64,000 nucleotides of DNA from Bacteroidales bacterium (GTDB lineage Bacteria > Bacteroidota > Bacteroidia > Bacteroidales > Paludibacteraceae): NCBI GenBank assembly GCA_015061115.1, contig SUXE01000010.1, positions 118,654 to 182,653 of the forward strand. Reading direction: 5' to 3'. Position 1 is the first letter of the stretch, and every line of letters begins with the position of its first letter. Of this stretch, positions 35,766 through 43,990 are shown one piece after another. A program made the position numbers and the translations under genes. The notes below the pieces were generated by a model. It was not told the DNA's origin, made no database searches, and worked only from the letters and a program-made list of their open reading frames with translations.

Positions 35766-38522
35766 ATGAAGATTTACAAAACAATAATCGGCATAATTGC
35801 TCTTGTTTGTTCGGTGAATGTGTCCGCTCAGACAGAAACGTCAGATACATTGAGGAGTGTGAAGGATACGGTTGCCGCCACTGCAGATACAATGAAAAGT
35901 GTGGCAGATACGGCTGTCGCTGATACTAACAGCATTGTAAAGCCACAGACTCAGACAAGTGAGACGCCGACTATCACGTATTCCACAACGGCAAAGATCT
36001 ACACAGTCATGGAGGTGAAGGTCGTGGGAGCAGGAAACTATGACGAAAAAGTCGTGGCTAACTATTCCGGACTATATGTGGGTCAGAAAATCAAGTTGCC
36101 TGGAAAGGATTTTTCCAATGCCATCAAGCGTTTTTGGAAACAGGGATTGTATTCAGATGTGAAAATCTATGCCACAAAGATTGAGGGAGACAAGGTCTGG
36201 TTGGAGATCGCTGTAAAGCCTCGCCCAAGAATATCAAGCATTTCTTATTCAGGTGTGAGGAAGAAAGATAAGGAGGAGTTTGACAAGTCGATAGGGTTAA
36301 CTACGGGAAGTCAGGTCTCTCAGAATATGCTTGACAGAGCACAAGGTGTGATCAAAAGACACTATGATTCAAATGGATATCAAAAAGCAGATGTCAAGAT
36401 CGGTTTGGCTGATGACCCGGAAAAAGAGGGCTATGTGATTGTAAATGTTGATGTTGACAAAAAGGAAAAGGTCAAGATCTACAGAATCCATATCGATGGT
36501 AATGATAGTGTGCCTGCACGCAAACTGAAGCATGCGATGAAGGACACAAAAGAGAAGCACATAATACCGAATCTTTTCAAGTCGAAGAAATTTGTGCAGT
36601 CCAATTATGATGTTGATAAAGTCAATTTGATCAATAAGTACAACGAGTACGGTTTCCGTGACGCGGAAATTGTGTGTGATAGTGTCTACCAGTCGCCTAA
36701 GAAGCCGGAAAGAGTGGATATTTACATCAAGGTAAACGAGGGAAGACGTTACTATGTACGCAATATTGTTTGGGTAGGCAACACTGTTTATCCAGAGAAC
36801 TTGTTGAATGCGACTCTTGGAATGAAGAAGGGAGACGTGTATAATAAGAAACTTTTGAATGAGCGTCTGCTTGAAGATGAGGATGCAGTCTCTAGTTTGT
36901 ATCTCGACAATGGATATTTGTTCTTCAATGTTGAACCTGTCGAGGTAAATATCGATGGGGATTCTGTTGACGTGGAGATGCGAATCTACGAGGGAAGACA
37001 GGCTATGATCAACAATGTGGTAATCACAGGTAATGAGGCAATATACGAGCATGTCATCCGTCGTGAACTTGACACTAAGCCGGGACAGTTGTTCAGCAAG
37101 TCTAACCTACAGCGTTCGGCTCGTGAGCTTGCGGCATCAGGACATTGGAATCCGGAGAAGATGGACATTCGTCCGGTTCCGGATCCAGAGAACGGAACGG
37201 TTGATATCGTTTATAATCTGGAGCAGAAACGTAACGACCAGGTTGAGATGTCGTTCGGTTACGGACAGACAGGTTTCAATGGTACGTTAGGACTTAAGTT
37301 CTCAAACTTCTCTCTTCACAATATATTCAACAAAGAGGCGTATAGACCATTGCCACAGGGAGACGGGCAGCAGTTGTCATTGTCGTTTACTACAAGTGGA
37401 CGCAGTTATCAGTCTGTAGGTTTGTCATTCATGGAGCCTTGGTTGGGAGGAAAACGTCCTATCAGTTTCAGCACATCAATATTCTTCTCTAATCAGACAA
37501 ATATCAGTAGCAGGTATGAGATGGATGATTATGCTGACTATTGGAATACAGGATATGGCACGTACATGTCTGGCACAGGATATCGTTATGAGGCTGATCC
37601 AGATGAATATATCAGAACTCTCGGAGTCTCTGTTGGAATTGGAAAGAGATTGAAATGGCCAGATGACTATTTTTCACTTTACTATGAGTTTGCCTACCGT
37701 CATTACACATTGAAGGATTGGGAATACTTCACTATGCACAATGGAAAGGCAAATAATTTACGATTTGGTATAACTTGGGCTAGAAATTCTATTGACAACC
37801 CATATTATACACGTCGTGGTTCATCTGTATCGTTGACATTGCAGGCGACTCCTCCATACTCCAAAATTTTCAATAATGAGACAGCAGACGAACTTCTGCT
37901 AAAGAAAGAGGCAGGTACATTGTCTAGTGAGGAGGTTGATAAATTGAAGCAGGAGTTGTTCAAGTGGGTGGAATATTATAAGACAGAGTTCAAAGCAAAA
38001 TTGTTCACTCCACTTTCAAGCAACCAGAAACTAGTGTTGTTGACTCGTGCGGAATATGGATTCTTGGGTTATTATGATAAGAACCGTCGTTCTCCATTCG
38101 AAAGATATTATGTGGGTGGAGATGGAACGTCAGGAACAAGTGGCACTTATGCGATGACAACTGTGACGTTGCGAGGATATGAAAATGGTAAGTTGACACC
38201 TCGTGAACAGTTCTATGCTGGAGACAATGTACAATTAGCAGGAAACTTGTACTCAAAGTTATCGTTTGAGTTGAGATATCCATTGATGCTTGAGCAGGCA
38301 GCTACAATCTATGCATTGGCGTTTGTCGAGGCTGGTAATTCTTGGAAAAACTTCAAAGAATTCAATCCTTTGAATTTGAAGCGTTCGGCTGGAGCTGGTG
38401 TGAGAATCTTCTTGCCTATGCTTGGATTGCTGGGAGTGGATTATGGATATGGATTTGATAAAGATGTCTATGGTAGTAAAGGAGGACATAATTGTCATAT
38501 CGTTATCGGACAGGAATTTTAA
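35766..38522 (+). CDS. bamA: Outer-membrane protein assembly factor BamA
   Basis: The 918-aa protein has a signal peptide (MKIYKTIIGIIALVCSVNVSAQ), a low-complexity Thr/Asp-rich spacer (residues about 25-70) and POTRA repeats from about residue 80 to 490. The C-terminal barrel from about 500 includes VEMSFGYGQTGFNGTLGLKF and FERYYVGGDG, and ends in the terminal Phe (IVIGQEF). BamA inserts barrel proteins into the outer membrane and is essential. The position between uppS and the Skp chaperones is typical. The Thr/Asp-rich spacer before POTRA 1 is an extra compared with proteobacterial BamA. Confidence 0.95.
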   Translation: MKIYKTIIGIIALVCSVNVSAQTETSDTLRSVKDTVAATADTMKSVADTAVADTNSIVKPQTQTSETPTITYSTTAKIYTVMEVKVVGAGNYDEKVVANYSGLYVGQKIKLPGKDFSNAIKRFWKQGLYSDVKIYATKIEGDKVWLEIAVKPRPRISSISYSGVRKKDKEEFDKSIGLTTGSQVSQNMLDRAQGVIKRHYDSNGYQKADVKIGLADDPEKEGYVIVNVDVDKKEKVKIYRIHIDGNDSVPARKLKHAMKDTKEKHIIPNLFKSKKFVQSNYDVDKVNLINKYNEYGFRDAEIVCDSVYQSPKKPERVDIYIKVNEGRRYYVRNIVWVGNTVYPENLLNATLGMKKGDVYNKKLLNERLLEDEDAVSSLYLDNGYLFFNVEPVEVNIDGDSVDVEMRIYEGRQAMINNVVITGNEAIYEHVIRRELDTKPGQLFSKSNLQRSARELAASGHWNPEKMDIRPVPDPENGTVDIVYNLEQKRNDQVEMSFGYGQTGFNGTLGLKFSNFSLHNIFNKEAYRPLPQGDGQQLSLSFTTSGRSYQSVGLSFMEPWLGGKRPISFSTSIFFSNQTNISSRYEMDDYADYWNTGYGTYMSGTGYRYEADPDEYIRTLGVSVGIGKRLKWPDDYFSLYYEFAYRHYTLKDWEYFTMHNGKANNLRFGITWARNSIDNPYYTRRGSSVSLTLQATPPYSKIFNNETADELLLKKEAGTLSSEEVDKLKQELFKWVEYYKTEFKAKLFTPLSSNQKLVLLTRAEYGFLGYYDKNRRSPFERYYVGGDGTSGTSGTYAMTTVTLRGYENGKLTPREQFYAGDNVQLAGNLYSKLSFELRYPLMLEQAATIYALAFVEAGNSWKNFKEFNPLNLKRSAGAGVRIFLPMLGLLGVDYGYGFDKDVYGSKGGHNCHIVIGQEF

Positions 38523-38547
38523 TGTGTAACATCAATTGAAGAAAGAA

Positions 38548-39084
38548 ATGAGCAGATTAGCATCAAAAATATTTGTGGCAGTTGTAATGCTTGCTTATTC
38601 TGTAAGCAGTTTTGCCCAGTTCGGTGGAGGCAAGGTGGCCGTTGTCGACGTGGAGTATATTCTGAAGAATATGCCAATGTATGAGTCAGCCAACGAGCAG
38701 GTGAAGCAGATCACAAAGAAGTGGCAGACAGAGGTGGATCAGAAGCATGAAGAGGCTCGTGTGCTTCAGAAAAACTATCAAACTGAGGTGGTCTTCTTGT
38801 CGGACGAGATGAAGAAAGCAAAGGAAAAAGAGATTTTGGCAAAGGAGAAAGAGGCAAACGACCTTGGCAGAAAATACTTCGGTCCTGATGGAGAACTCTA
38901 CAAGAAAAAAGAGAGTTTGATGAAACCAATTCAGGATGAAGTTTATGTTGCTGTGAAAGATGTTGCAGAGCAGAAGGGATATACTCTTGTGCTTGACAAG
39001 GCGTCTACTGTCGGTATGATGTACTACTCTGCAAAGATTGATATCAGTGATGAAGTTCTAAGTAAACTTGGATACACGAAATGA
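38548..39084 (+). CDS. OmpH/Skp family periplasmic chaperone, first copy
   Basis: From the ATG at 38548 the protein is 178 aa, with a signal peptide ending SSFAQF. A Skp-like start (GGKVAVVDVEYILKNMP) and a long charged coiled coil (residues about 50-120, KQITKKWQTEVDQKHEE) follow. Skp holds unfolded outer-membrane proteins in its tentacles and delivers them to BamA, the gene just upstream. The frame is open back to a TTG at 38536, which is less likely. The stop overlaps the next copy by ATGA. Confidence 0.9.
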   Translation: MSRLASKIFVAVVMLAYSVSSFAQFGGGKVAVVDVEYILKNMPMYESANEQVKQITKKWQTEVDQKHEEARVLQKNYQTEVVFLSDEMKKAKEKEILAKEKEANDLGRKYFGPDGELYKKKESLMKPIQDEVYVAVKDVAEQKGYTLVLDKASTVGMMYYSAKIDISDEVLSKLGYTK

Positions 39085-39602
39085 TGATGTCTGGCATGAA
39101 ATATTTGTCGTCGACGTTCTTATTGTTGCTGACTTTCGCATTCGCGTCTGCACAGAACACTCACGTCAAACTCGCTCATTACGATGAGGATGAAGTCATC
39201 AAACTGATGAAGGAGACTGAGGCCGCCGAACGAACTCTGAAAAGTTTGTCGGATCAGTATGAGGCAGAGATGGTGAAGATGGAAGGCGAATATACTCGTA
39301 AGGCTTCTGAGTATCAGAAAGAGCAATCGTCGTGGGATGAGACAATCAGGAGAGTGCGTATGGAGGAAATCCATACAATCAAGCTCAAGATGCAGAACTA
39401 TTACGATATGGCAAGCAAGACATTGTCTGACAAGAGAAACGAGCTTTATGTCCCTGTCCACAAAAAGATAGACCAGGCTGTGGCGGAAGTCGCTAAAGAG
39501 CAGGGATTTCTTTATGTGTGGGACGTGAAAAATTTGAAGTATTGTTCACCACAGGCAGTGGATATCACAAGTATGATCAAAAGAAAATTAGGAATCAAAT
39601 AA
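39081..39602 (+). CDS. OmpH/Skp family periplasmic chaperone, second copy
   Basis: The 173-aa protein has a signal peptide (YLSSTFLLLLTFAFASAQ) and a Skp-type coiled coil (KSLSDQYEAEMVKMEGEYTRKASEYQ near residues 55-80), ending in IKRKLGIK. The coiled-coil core EMxxMExEYTRKASEYQ is almost the same as in the third copy, so the two probably arose by duplication. ATG overlaps the stop of the first copy. Several in-frame ATGs (39081, 39084, 39087, 39096) make the exact start uncertain. Confidence 0.88.
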   Translation: MMMSGMKYLSSTFLLLLTFAFASAQNTHVKLAHYDEDEVIKLMKETEAAERTLKSLSDQYEAEMVKMEGEYTRKASEYQKEQSSWDETIRRVRMEEIHTIKLKMQNYYDMASKTLSDKRNELYVPVHKKIDQAVAEVAKEQGFLYVWDVKNLKYCSPQAVDITSMIKRKLGIK

Positions 39603-39618
39603 ATAATTAAAACGAAAT

Positions 39619-40122
39619 ATGGTAAAAAGACTTTTAGCAGTTCTATTGTGCGCTATGCCGCTATTTGCTAACGCACAGGCAGTGAAACTTGGACACCTTG
39701 ATGTAAATTCACTTTTCTTGAAATTGCCAGAACTAAAGGATGTTGAGACTAAGTTGAAAGAGGTTCAGACATCGTATGAGACAGAGATGAAGCGTATGGA
39801 AGAGGAGTATACTCGTAAGGCTTCAGAGTATCAGCAGAATGTTGCTGCAATGGACGAGACTATCAAGAAGAACCGTGAGGAGGAACTTCTATCGCTACAG
39901 GAGAAGATGAAGAATTATTTCCAGATTGCTCAGAATGCATTGCAGCAGAAGCAGGAGGAACTTCAGAATCCTATCCGTGAAAAAATTCTTGCAGCTATCA
40001 AGGCCGTTTCTGAGGAGAATGGATTCACTTACATCTTCGACACAAATGCACTTCTGTTCAAGTCAGCGTCTGCAACAGACATCACTGATCTTGTGCTTAA
40101 GAAGCTTGGTGTGACTAAGTAA
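39619..40122 (+). CDS. OmpH/Skp family periplasmic chaperone, third copy
   Basis: The 167-aa protein has a signal peptide (MVKRLLAVLLCAMPLFANAQ), the start VKLGHLDVNSLFLKLPE and a coiled coil (YETEMKRMEEEYTRKASEYQ). It ends LVLKKLGVTK. It is more similar to the second copy than to the first. It should also chaperone outer-membrane proteins, perhaps with division of labour for T9SS or BamA clients. It is followed by tRNA-Trp. Confidence 0.9.
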   Translation: MVKRLLAVLLCAMPLFANAQAVKLGHLDVNSLFLKLPELKDVETKLKEVQTSYETEMKRMEEEYTRKASEYQQNVAAMDETIKKNREEELLSLQEKMKNYFQIAQNALQQKQEELQNPIREKILAAIKAVSEENGFTYIFDTNALLFKSASATDITDLVLKKLGVTK

Positions 40123-40176
40123 TTAGCAGGTGAATGAATAATAACCAGTTCTCTTGTTTCGGCAAGAGGACTGTAT

Positions 40177-40249
40177 ACGGAATTAGCTCAGTTGGTAGAG
40201 CACTGGTCTCCAAAACCAGGTGTCGGGAGTTCGAGCCTCTCATTCCGTG
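40177..40249 (+). tRNA. trnW: tRNA-Trp (CCA anticodon)
   Basis: A 73-nt cloverleaf. The acceptor ACGGAAT pairs with ATTCCGT, the discriminator base is G, the D-arm is GCTCAGTTGGTAGAGC, the anticodon loop is CTCCAAA, and the T-loop is TTCGAGC. The CCA end is not encoded. It may be read through from the skp gene, since no separate promoter is obvious. Confidence 0.95.
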
Positions 40250-40268
40250 CTTATAAAACGAATTTGAA

Positions 40269-40299
40269 GAGACGGTGGGGGCACCGTCTCTCATATTTT
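40269..40299 (+). terminator. Terminator after tRNA-Trp
   Basis: A perfect 9-bp stem, GAGACGGTG/CACCGTCTC (40269-40277 with 40282-40290), followed by a T-rich run. Confidence 0.8.
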
Positions 40300-40337
40300 T
40301 GAAAGGTGACGCTTTCGTCTGTTTTTAAATGCAAGTT

Positions 40338-41168
40338 ATGGATAAGAAGGGTTCGATTGGAGTTTTTGATTCCGGATTCGGAGGACTGACAATTCTGAAA
40401 GAGATAATAAAGGTGATGCCGGAATACGATTTCTTGTTTCTTGGCGACAATGCGCGTGCTCCATATGGCACACGCTCTTTTGACATTGTCTACGAGTATA
40501 CTCGTCAGTGTTCCAAGTATTTGATGGACCACAACTGTCCGCTTGTGATTCTTGCCTGCAACACAGCTTCAGCCAAAGCATTGCGAACTATCCAGCAGAA
40601 GGATCTGCCGATGTGGGAACCTCAGAACAGAGTGTTGGGAATAATTCGCCCTACAGTGGAGAATATTCTTCAGCGTACAAAGACTAAGCATATCGGATTG
40701 TTCGGGACAAGCGGAACAATCAACAGTAAGACATATCCATTGGAGTTTGCCAAGACAGATCCTGATGTTGTGGTAAACGGATGTGCCTGCCCTATGTGGG
40801 TGCCATTGGTGGAGAACGGAGAATACGATTCTCCTGGAGCTGACTATTTCATTGAAAAGAAAGTAAACGAGTTGATGGAGACAGATTCGTTGATAGACAC
40901 AATTATTCTAGGTTGTACCCACTATCCTTTGCTTCAGCATAAGATCGAGAAATATGTGCCATCCAATGTGGCTGTCGTACCACAGGGAAAGATTGTCGCC
41001 GATAGTTTGAGAGATTATCTCAACCGTCATCCTGAAATGGACGAACGATTATCAAAGCATGGGGAGGGAAGATTTCTCACAACTGAATCAGTGGAGAAAT
41101 TCCAAGCGTCTGCAAAAATCTTCTTGAACACAGATAAGACAATAGCTGCCCATAGAATTATTTTTTGA
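40338..41168 (+). CDS. murI: Glutamate racemase
   Basis: MurI supplies D-glutamate for peptidoglycan. From the ATG at 40338 the protein is 276 aa (an ATG at 40329 adds three residues). It has GSIGVFDSGFGGLTIL, LGDNARAPYG, the first catalytic Cys in VILACNTASAKAL and the second in IILGCTHYPLL. It closes the envelope cluster after porG, uppS, bamA and the skp genes. Confidence 0.95.
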   Translation: MDKKGSIGVFDSGFGGLTILKEIIKVMPEYDFLFLGDNARAPYGTRSFDIVYEYTRQCSKYLMDHNCPLVILACNTASAKALRTIQQKDLPMWEPQNRVLGIIRPTVENILQRTKTKHIGLFGTSGTINSKTYPLEFAKTDPDVVVNGCACPMWVPLVENGEYDSPGADYFIEKKVNELMETDSLIDTIILGCTHYPLLQHKIEKYVPSNVAVVPQGKIVADSLRDYLNRHPEMDERLSKHGEGRFLTTESVEKFQASAKIFLNTDKTIAAHRIIF

Positions 41169-41302
41169 TTCTACAGTTAGTTTATAACGCAAAACCATCT
41201 TAGATTTTATACATCTCACCTGTATCATCCTCGGCAAGCTGGATGATACCCCATTTAATGCCATCTTTTATTTACATTCTGTTAGTAATAGAGTATTTGT
41301 TA

Positions 41303-41400
41303 AGGTTGGGAGAACCTAACCCACTTTTGCAGTGTGAGCCTTAGGCAAGCACTTTAAAATTGTTTCGCTCACCCTATGGGGTTACATAGGAAGAGAAGAC
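41303..41400. repeat. Intergenic repeat element, copy A
   Basis: A leading hairpin (AGGTT...AACCT) is followed by a core reading TTTTGCAGTGTGAGCC, TTAGGCAAGCACTTTAA, then TCGCTCAC, and ends GGAAGAGAA. The same order of blocks occurs at 58354-58490 with clear sequence similarity. Confidence 0.6.
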
Positions 41401-41786
41401 AATAACAAAAATTTTAATTATGCTTTTTGTGGAAGTTGTGCTTAAATATGGCATATCGTGTTTCTAAATTTGCATTATAAAAAAGTGGAAAGACGGAATC
41501 ATGAAAGATTTTGGGTCCTGTATATTGGGTCAAAACATTAAAAAAATATGCTGTTTTGGTGTAACTAACAGCTGTTTTGTTAATAACCCGTCAACTTTAT
41601 CAACAGTGTTGATTTCTACATTGTGATTGTTAATAAATGCAGATGAGATAATGCAAAAAGATTTGAAAATGGAGTTAAATTTGCAATGTATTTGAAACAC
41701 AGAAGATACACAATATTACATATACAAACCAAATGTGATACACAAAATTGTTTTGTAAGTCATTGGAAAATAAGTTCTTTGTTTTG

Positions 41787-41818
41787 AAAAGAGTCACAAG
41801 TGATTGCGACTCTTTTTT
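41787..41818 (+). terminator. Intrinsic terminator with no gene upstream
   Basis: AAAAGAGTC and GACTCTTTT arms around a 12-nt loop are followed by T residues. The nearest plus-strand gene ends over 600 bp upstream. Confidence 0.7.
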
Positions 41819-41886
41819 ATTTTTCCGACACGTGCATAATTTTCAAATAATTACACGCTTATAATCATTATTTTCCATAAAAATCG

Positions 41887-41894
41887 TAATTTTG
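41887..41894 (+). promoter_or_regulatory. -7 promoter element of the Cof-type phosphatase gene
   Basis: TAATTTTG matches TAnnTTTG, 27 nt before the ATG at 41922. It overlaps the alternative upstream frame and so supports the later start. Confidence 0.6.
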
Positions 41895-41921
41895 CAGAAA
41901 AGCATTAAAAACGAAAGACCA

Positions 41922-42824
41922 ATGTATAAACTATTAGTCCTCGATATTGACGGTACTCTAACGGACTCGGCCAAGAAAATTTCAAGAACCACTAAACGTG
42001 CGTTGAGACGCGCTCAGAATAAAGGAGTCAAGATTGTATTGGCAAGCGGACGTCCTACGCCAGGTATCGTGCCTGTGGCTGAAGAGTTGGGATTCGCAGA
42101 GCATGGTGGATACATTCTTTCTTTCAATGGCGGGAAAATCATCGATTACAAGACAGGCAAAACAATCTTTGAAAGTGTGCTGCCGGGAGAGATGATTCCT
42201 ATGCTTTACGAAGATTCCCAAGCAAACAATGTTTCCATTATATCTTATGATGCGACGTCGGTGTTGACAGAGACTCCAGATGATGTGTATATCATCAAGG
42301 AGGCTAAACTCAACAAGATGCCGATCACCAAGGTGGAAAGCTTTATTGAGGCTGTGCAGCATCCAGTCACAAAATGTCTGATGACAGGAGATGCGGAACA
42401 TCTTGCGGAGGTGGAGCAACGTGAAAAAAGCAAGTATGGCGAAAAATTGAGCATCTACCGTTCTGAGCCGTACTTTTTGGAGATAATGCCAAAGGGCATC
42501 GACAAAGCACAGTCGTTGCAGCGTCTTCTTGATCATCTAGGGCTTACAAAGAATGAGATGATAGCCTGTGGAGATGGATTCAACGATTTGTCTATGATCA
42601 AGTTCGCAGGTCTTGGTGTGGCGATGAGCAATGCACAAAAGATTGTGAAGAGGAATGCGGACTATATCACGTTCACAAACGATGAGAACGGTGTCGCCCA
42701 TGTGGTGGACAAATATATTCTTGGGAAAAAGAAGCAGAGACAGCTTGAGTGGAAAAAGAATTTGCGATTGTCTAACATTACAGCAAAACTGTATAAGTAC
42801 ACCCATCGTCTACAGCATAAATAA
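41922..42824 (+). CDS. Cof-type HAD-superfamily phosphatase
   Basis: From the ATG at 41922 the protein is 300 aa. HAD motif I is LVLDIDGTLTDSAKKI with both Asp residues, motif II is LASGRPT, and motif IV is CGDGFNDLSMIKFAGLGVAMSNA, with KGIDKAQSL carrying the motif III Lys. The insert between motifs II and III is the large C2 cap of the Cof group. These enzymes dephosphorylate sugar phosphates, FMN or other small metabolites; the substrate cannot be told. A VanZ-like gene follows 35 bp downstream. Confidence 0.92.
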   Translation: MYKLLVLDIDGTLTDSAKKISRTTKRALRRAQNKGVKIVLASGRPTPGIVPVAEELGFAEHGGYILSFNGGKIIDYKTGKTIFESVLPGEMIPMLYEDSQANNVSIISYDATSVLTETPDDVYIIKEAKLNKMPITKVESFIEAVQHPVTKCLMTGDAEHLAEVEQREKSKYGEKLSIYRSEPYFLEIMPKGIDKAQSLQRLLDHLGLTKNEMIACGDGFNDLSMIKFAGLGVAMSNAQKIVKRNADYITFTNDENGVAHVVDKYILGKKKQRQLEWKKNLRLSNITAKLYKYTHRLQHK

Positions 42825-42859
42825 AAAAGAACTGAACCCTTATAACTACTATTTTAGAT

Positions 42860-43312
42860 ATGAAGTTTTTTAGAAAATATGGCCTTTCATTGGTTGTGGC
42901 ATTGTTTATCATGAATATGTGTATGATGCCATCTACAAGTGTGCCGTCGATATCATTAGGTGGCTTGGTTCCAGATTTTTTACGTCCGTTAGCTGATTTC
43001 ATAAAAGCGAATATAGATAAGTTTGCACACTTCACTTTCTTTTTTGTTCTTAGTTTTGCACTATGTCATGATTTTTGGGTACAGCGAGTTGATTTCTCAA
43101 CCAACAAAATGAAGTTGTGGGGAATAGTAGTTCCGATGCTATATGGAGGTTTGATTGAGATTATGCAAGCGACGCTGACAACCACGCGTTCGGGAGATAT
43201 TGAGGATTTTTTTGCTGATACATTAGGAGCAGTTTGTGGGTTCTTCTTTGCTAAAAAGTTTGTTCCGAGGTGGTTTGAAAGAGAAAATAATGGTGGTGCC
43301 AAGTGCAGTTAA
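42860..43312 (+). CDS. VanZ-like membrane protein
   Basis: The 150-aa protein has an N-terminal membrane segment (residues about 7-25). The VanZ-type core follows with DKFAHFTFFFVLSFALC, a further segment at WGIVVPMLYGGLIEIMQ, and the conserved RSGDIEDFFADTLGAVCGFF. VanZ-like proteins are small membrane proteins of largely unknown function. It is probably co-transcribed with the Cof-type phosphatase and ends before a 12-bp-stem terminator. Confidence 0.85.
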   Translation: MKFFRKYGLSLVVALFIMNMCMMPSTSVPSISLGGLVPDFLRPLADFIKANIDKFAHFTFFFVLSFALCHDFWVQRVDFSTNKMKLWGIVVPMLYGGLIEIMQATLTTTRSGDIEDFFADTLGAVCGFFFAKKFVPRWFERENNGGAKCS

Positions 43313-43352
43313 ATAAAGCTTCGCATCTATTTTTTGTTTAAGAATTATATTC

Positions 43353-43386
43353 AGGCGATGATTATTGATAATCATTGCCTTTTTTA
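43353..43386 (+). terminator. Terminator of the VanZ-like gene
   Basis: A 12-bp stem (43353-43364 with 43369-43380, one G-T pair) and a TTGA loop, followed by T5. Confidence 0.8.
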
Positions 43387-43428
43387 TCGCTGCAGATTCT
43401 AAGGTGGGTGCAAAAGAATTTAAAATAA

Positions 43429-43454
43429 AAAAGACGGAACTGATTCCGTCTTTT
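43429..43454 (-). terminator. Terminator of tRNA-fMet
   Basis: AAAGACGGAA/TTCCGTCTTT with a 4-nt loop and T residues on the reverse strand, directly downstream of the tRNA 3' end. Confidence 0.75.
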
Positions 43455-43459
43455 CTTAG

Positions 43460-43532
<73 letters not shown>

Positions 43533-43562
43533 ATCCATTCAACTCATTTCTGAATTGCATTG

Positions 43563-43570
43563 CAAAGGTA
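43563..43570 (-). promoter_or_regulatory. -7 promoter element of tRNA-fMet
   Basis: The reverse strand reads TACCTTTG, 30 nt before the tRNA 5' end. Between them lies GCAATTCAGAAATGA, also present before tRNA-Leu. The remaining 420 bp to the GH26 gene hold no gene, only a TAACTTTG element at 43860-43867 that may serve the GH26 gene. Confidence 0.65.
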
Positions 43571-43990
43571 GCGTTTTTCTGCTTTATAACAAACTTTTTG
43601 GGGTGTATTTTGCGTATAAAAATAAAAAAGTTTTGTAATGCATTAAAAATTAGATATTTAGTTATAGTGCCAATTTTTCGGTTTTTTTAAGAAAAAAATG
43701 AATATATTTGACGTGTTTAATTTAGGTATTAGAGATTTTTTGCAACGTTGGGGATGGCTGAATGATCTATAATAAGATGTGTTTTATGGGAATAGACACA
43801 TTGAAACAATACTCCATGTTTATGAAACGATTTTCCGTAGCTGTCTTTGGGTTATAACCTAACTTTGCATAAACACTCGGGAAGATTTTGTCTGTGTTGT
43901 CGGAAACGTAAGTTTTGACTGCATCGATATATCGAGTGAAAGAAATATGAAATATTTGTAATGTTGATAGAATAAAAAAACAAAAGGATT

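Larger units (their letters stand above)
41169..41921. other. Gene-free 750-bp region with repeat and orphan promoter/terminator
   Basis: No convincing reading frame is present. It contains a hairpin GTATCATCC/GGATGATAC (41222-41249), an intergenic repeat (about 41303-41400) also found near 58354, TAAATTTG promoter elements at 41465 and 41676, and a terminator at 41787-41818. The last pair could delimit a small RNA of about 130 nt. Confidence 0.5.
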
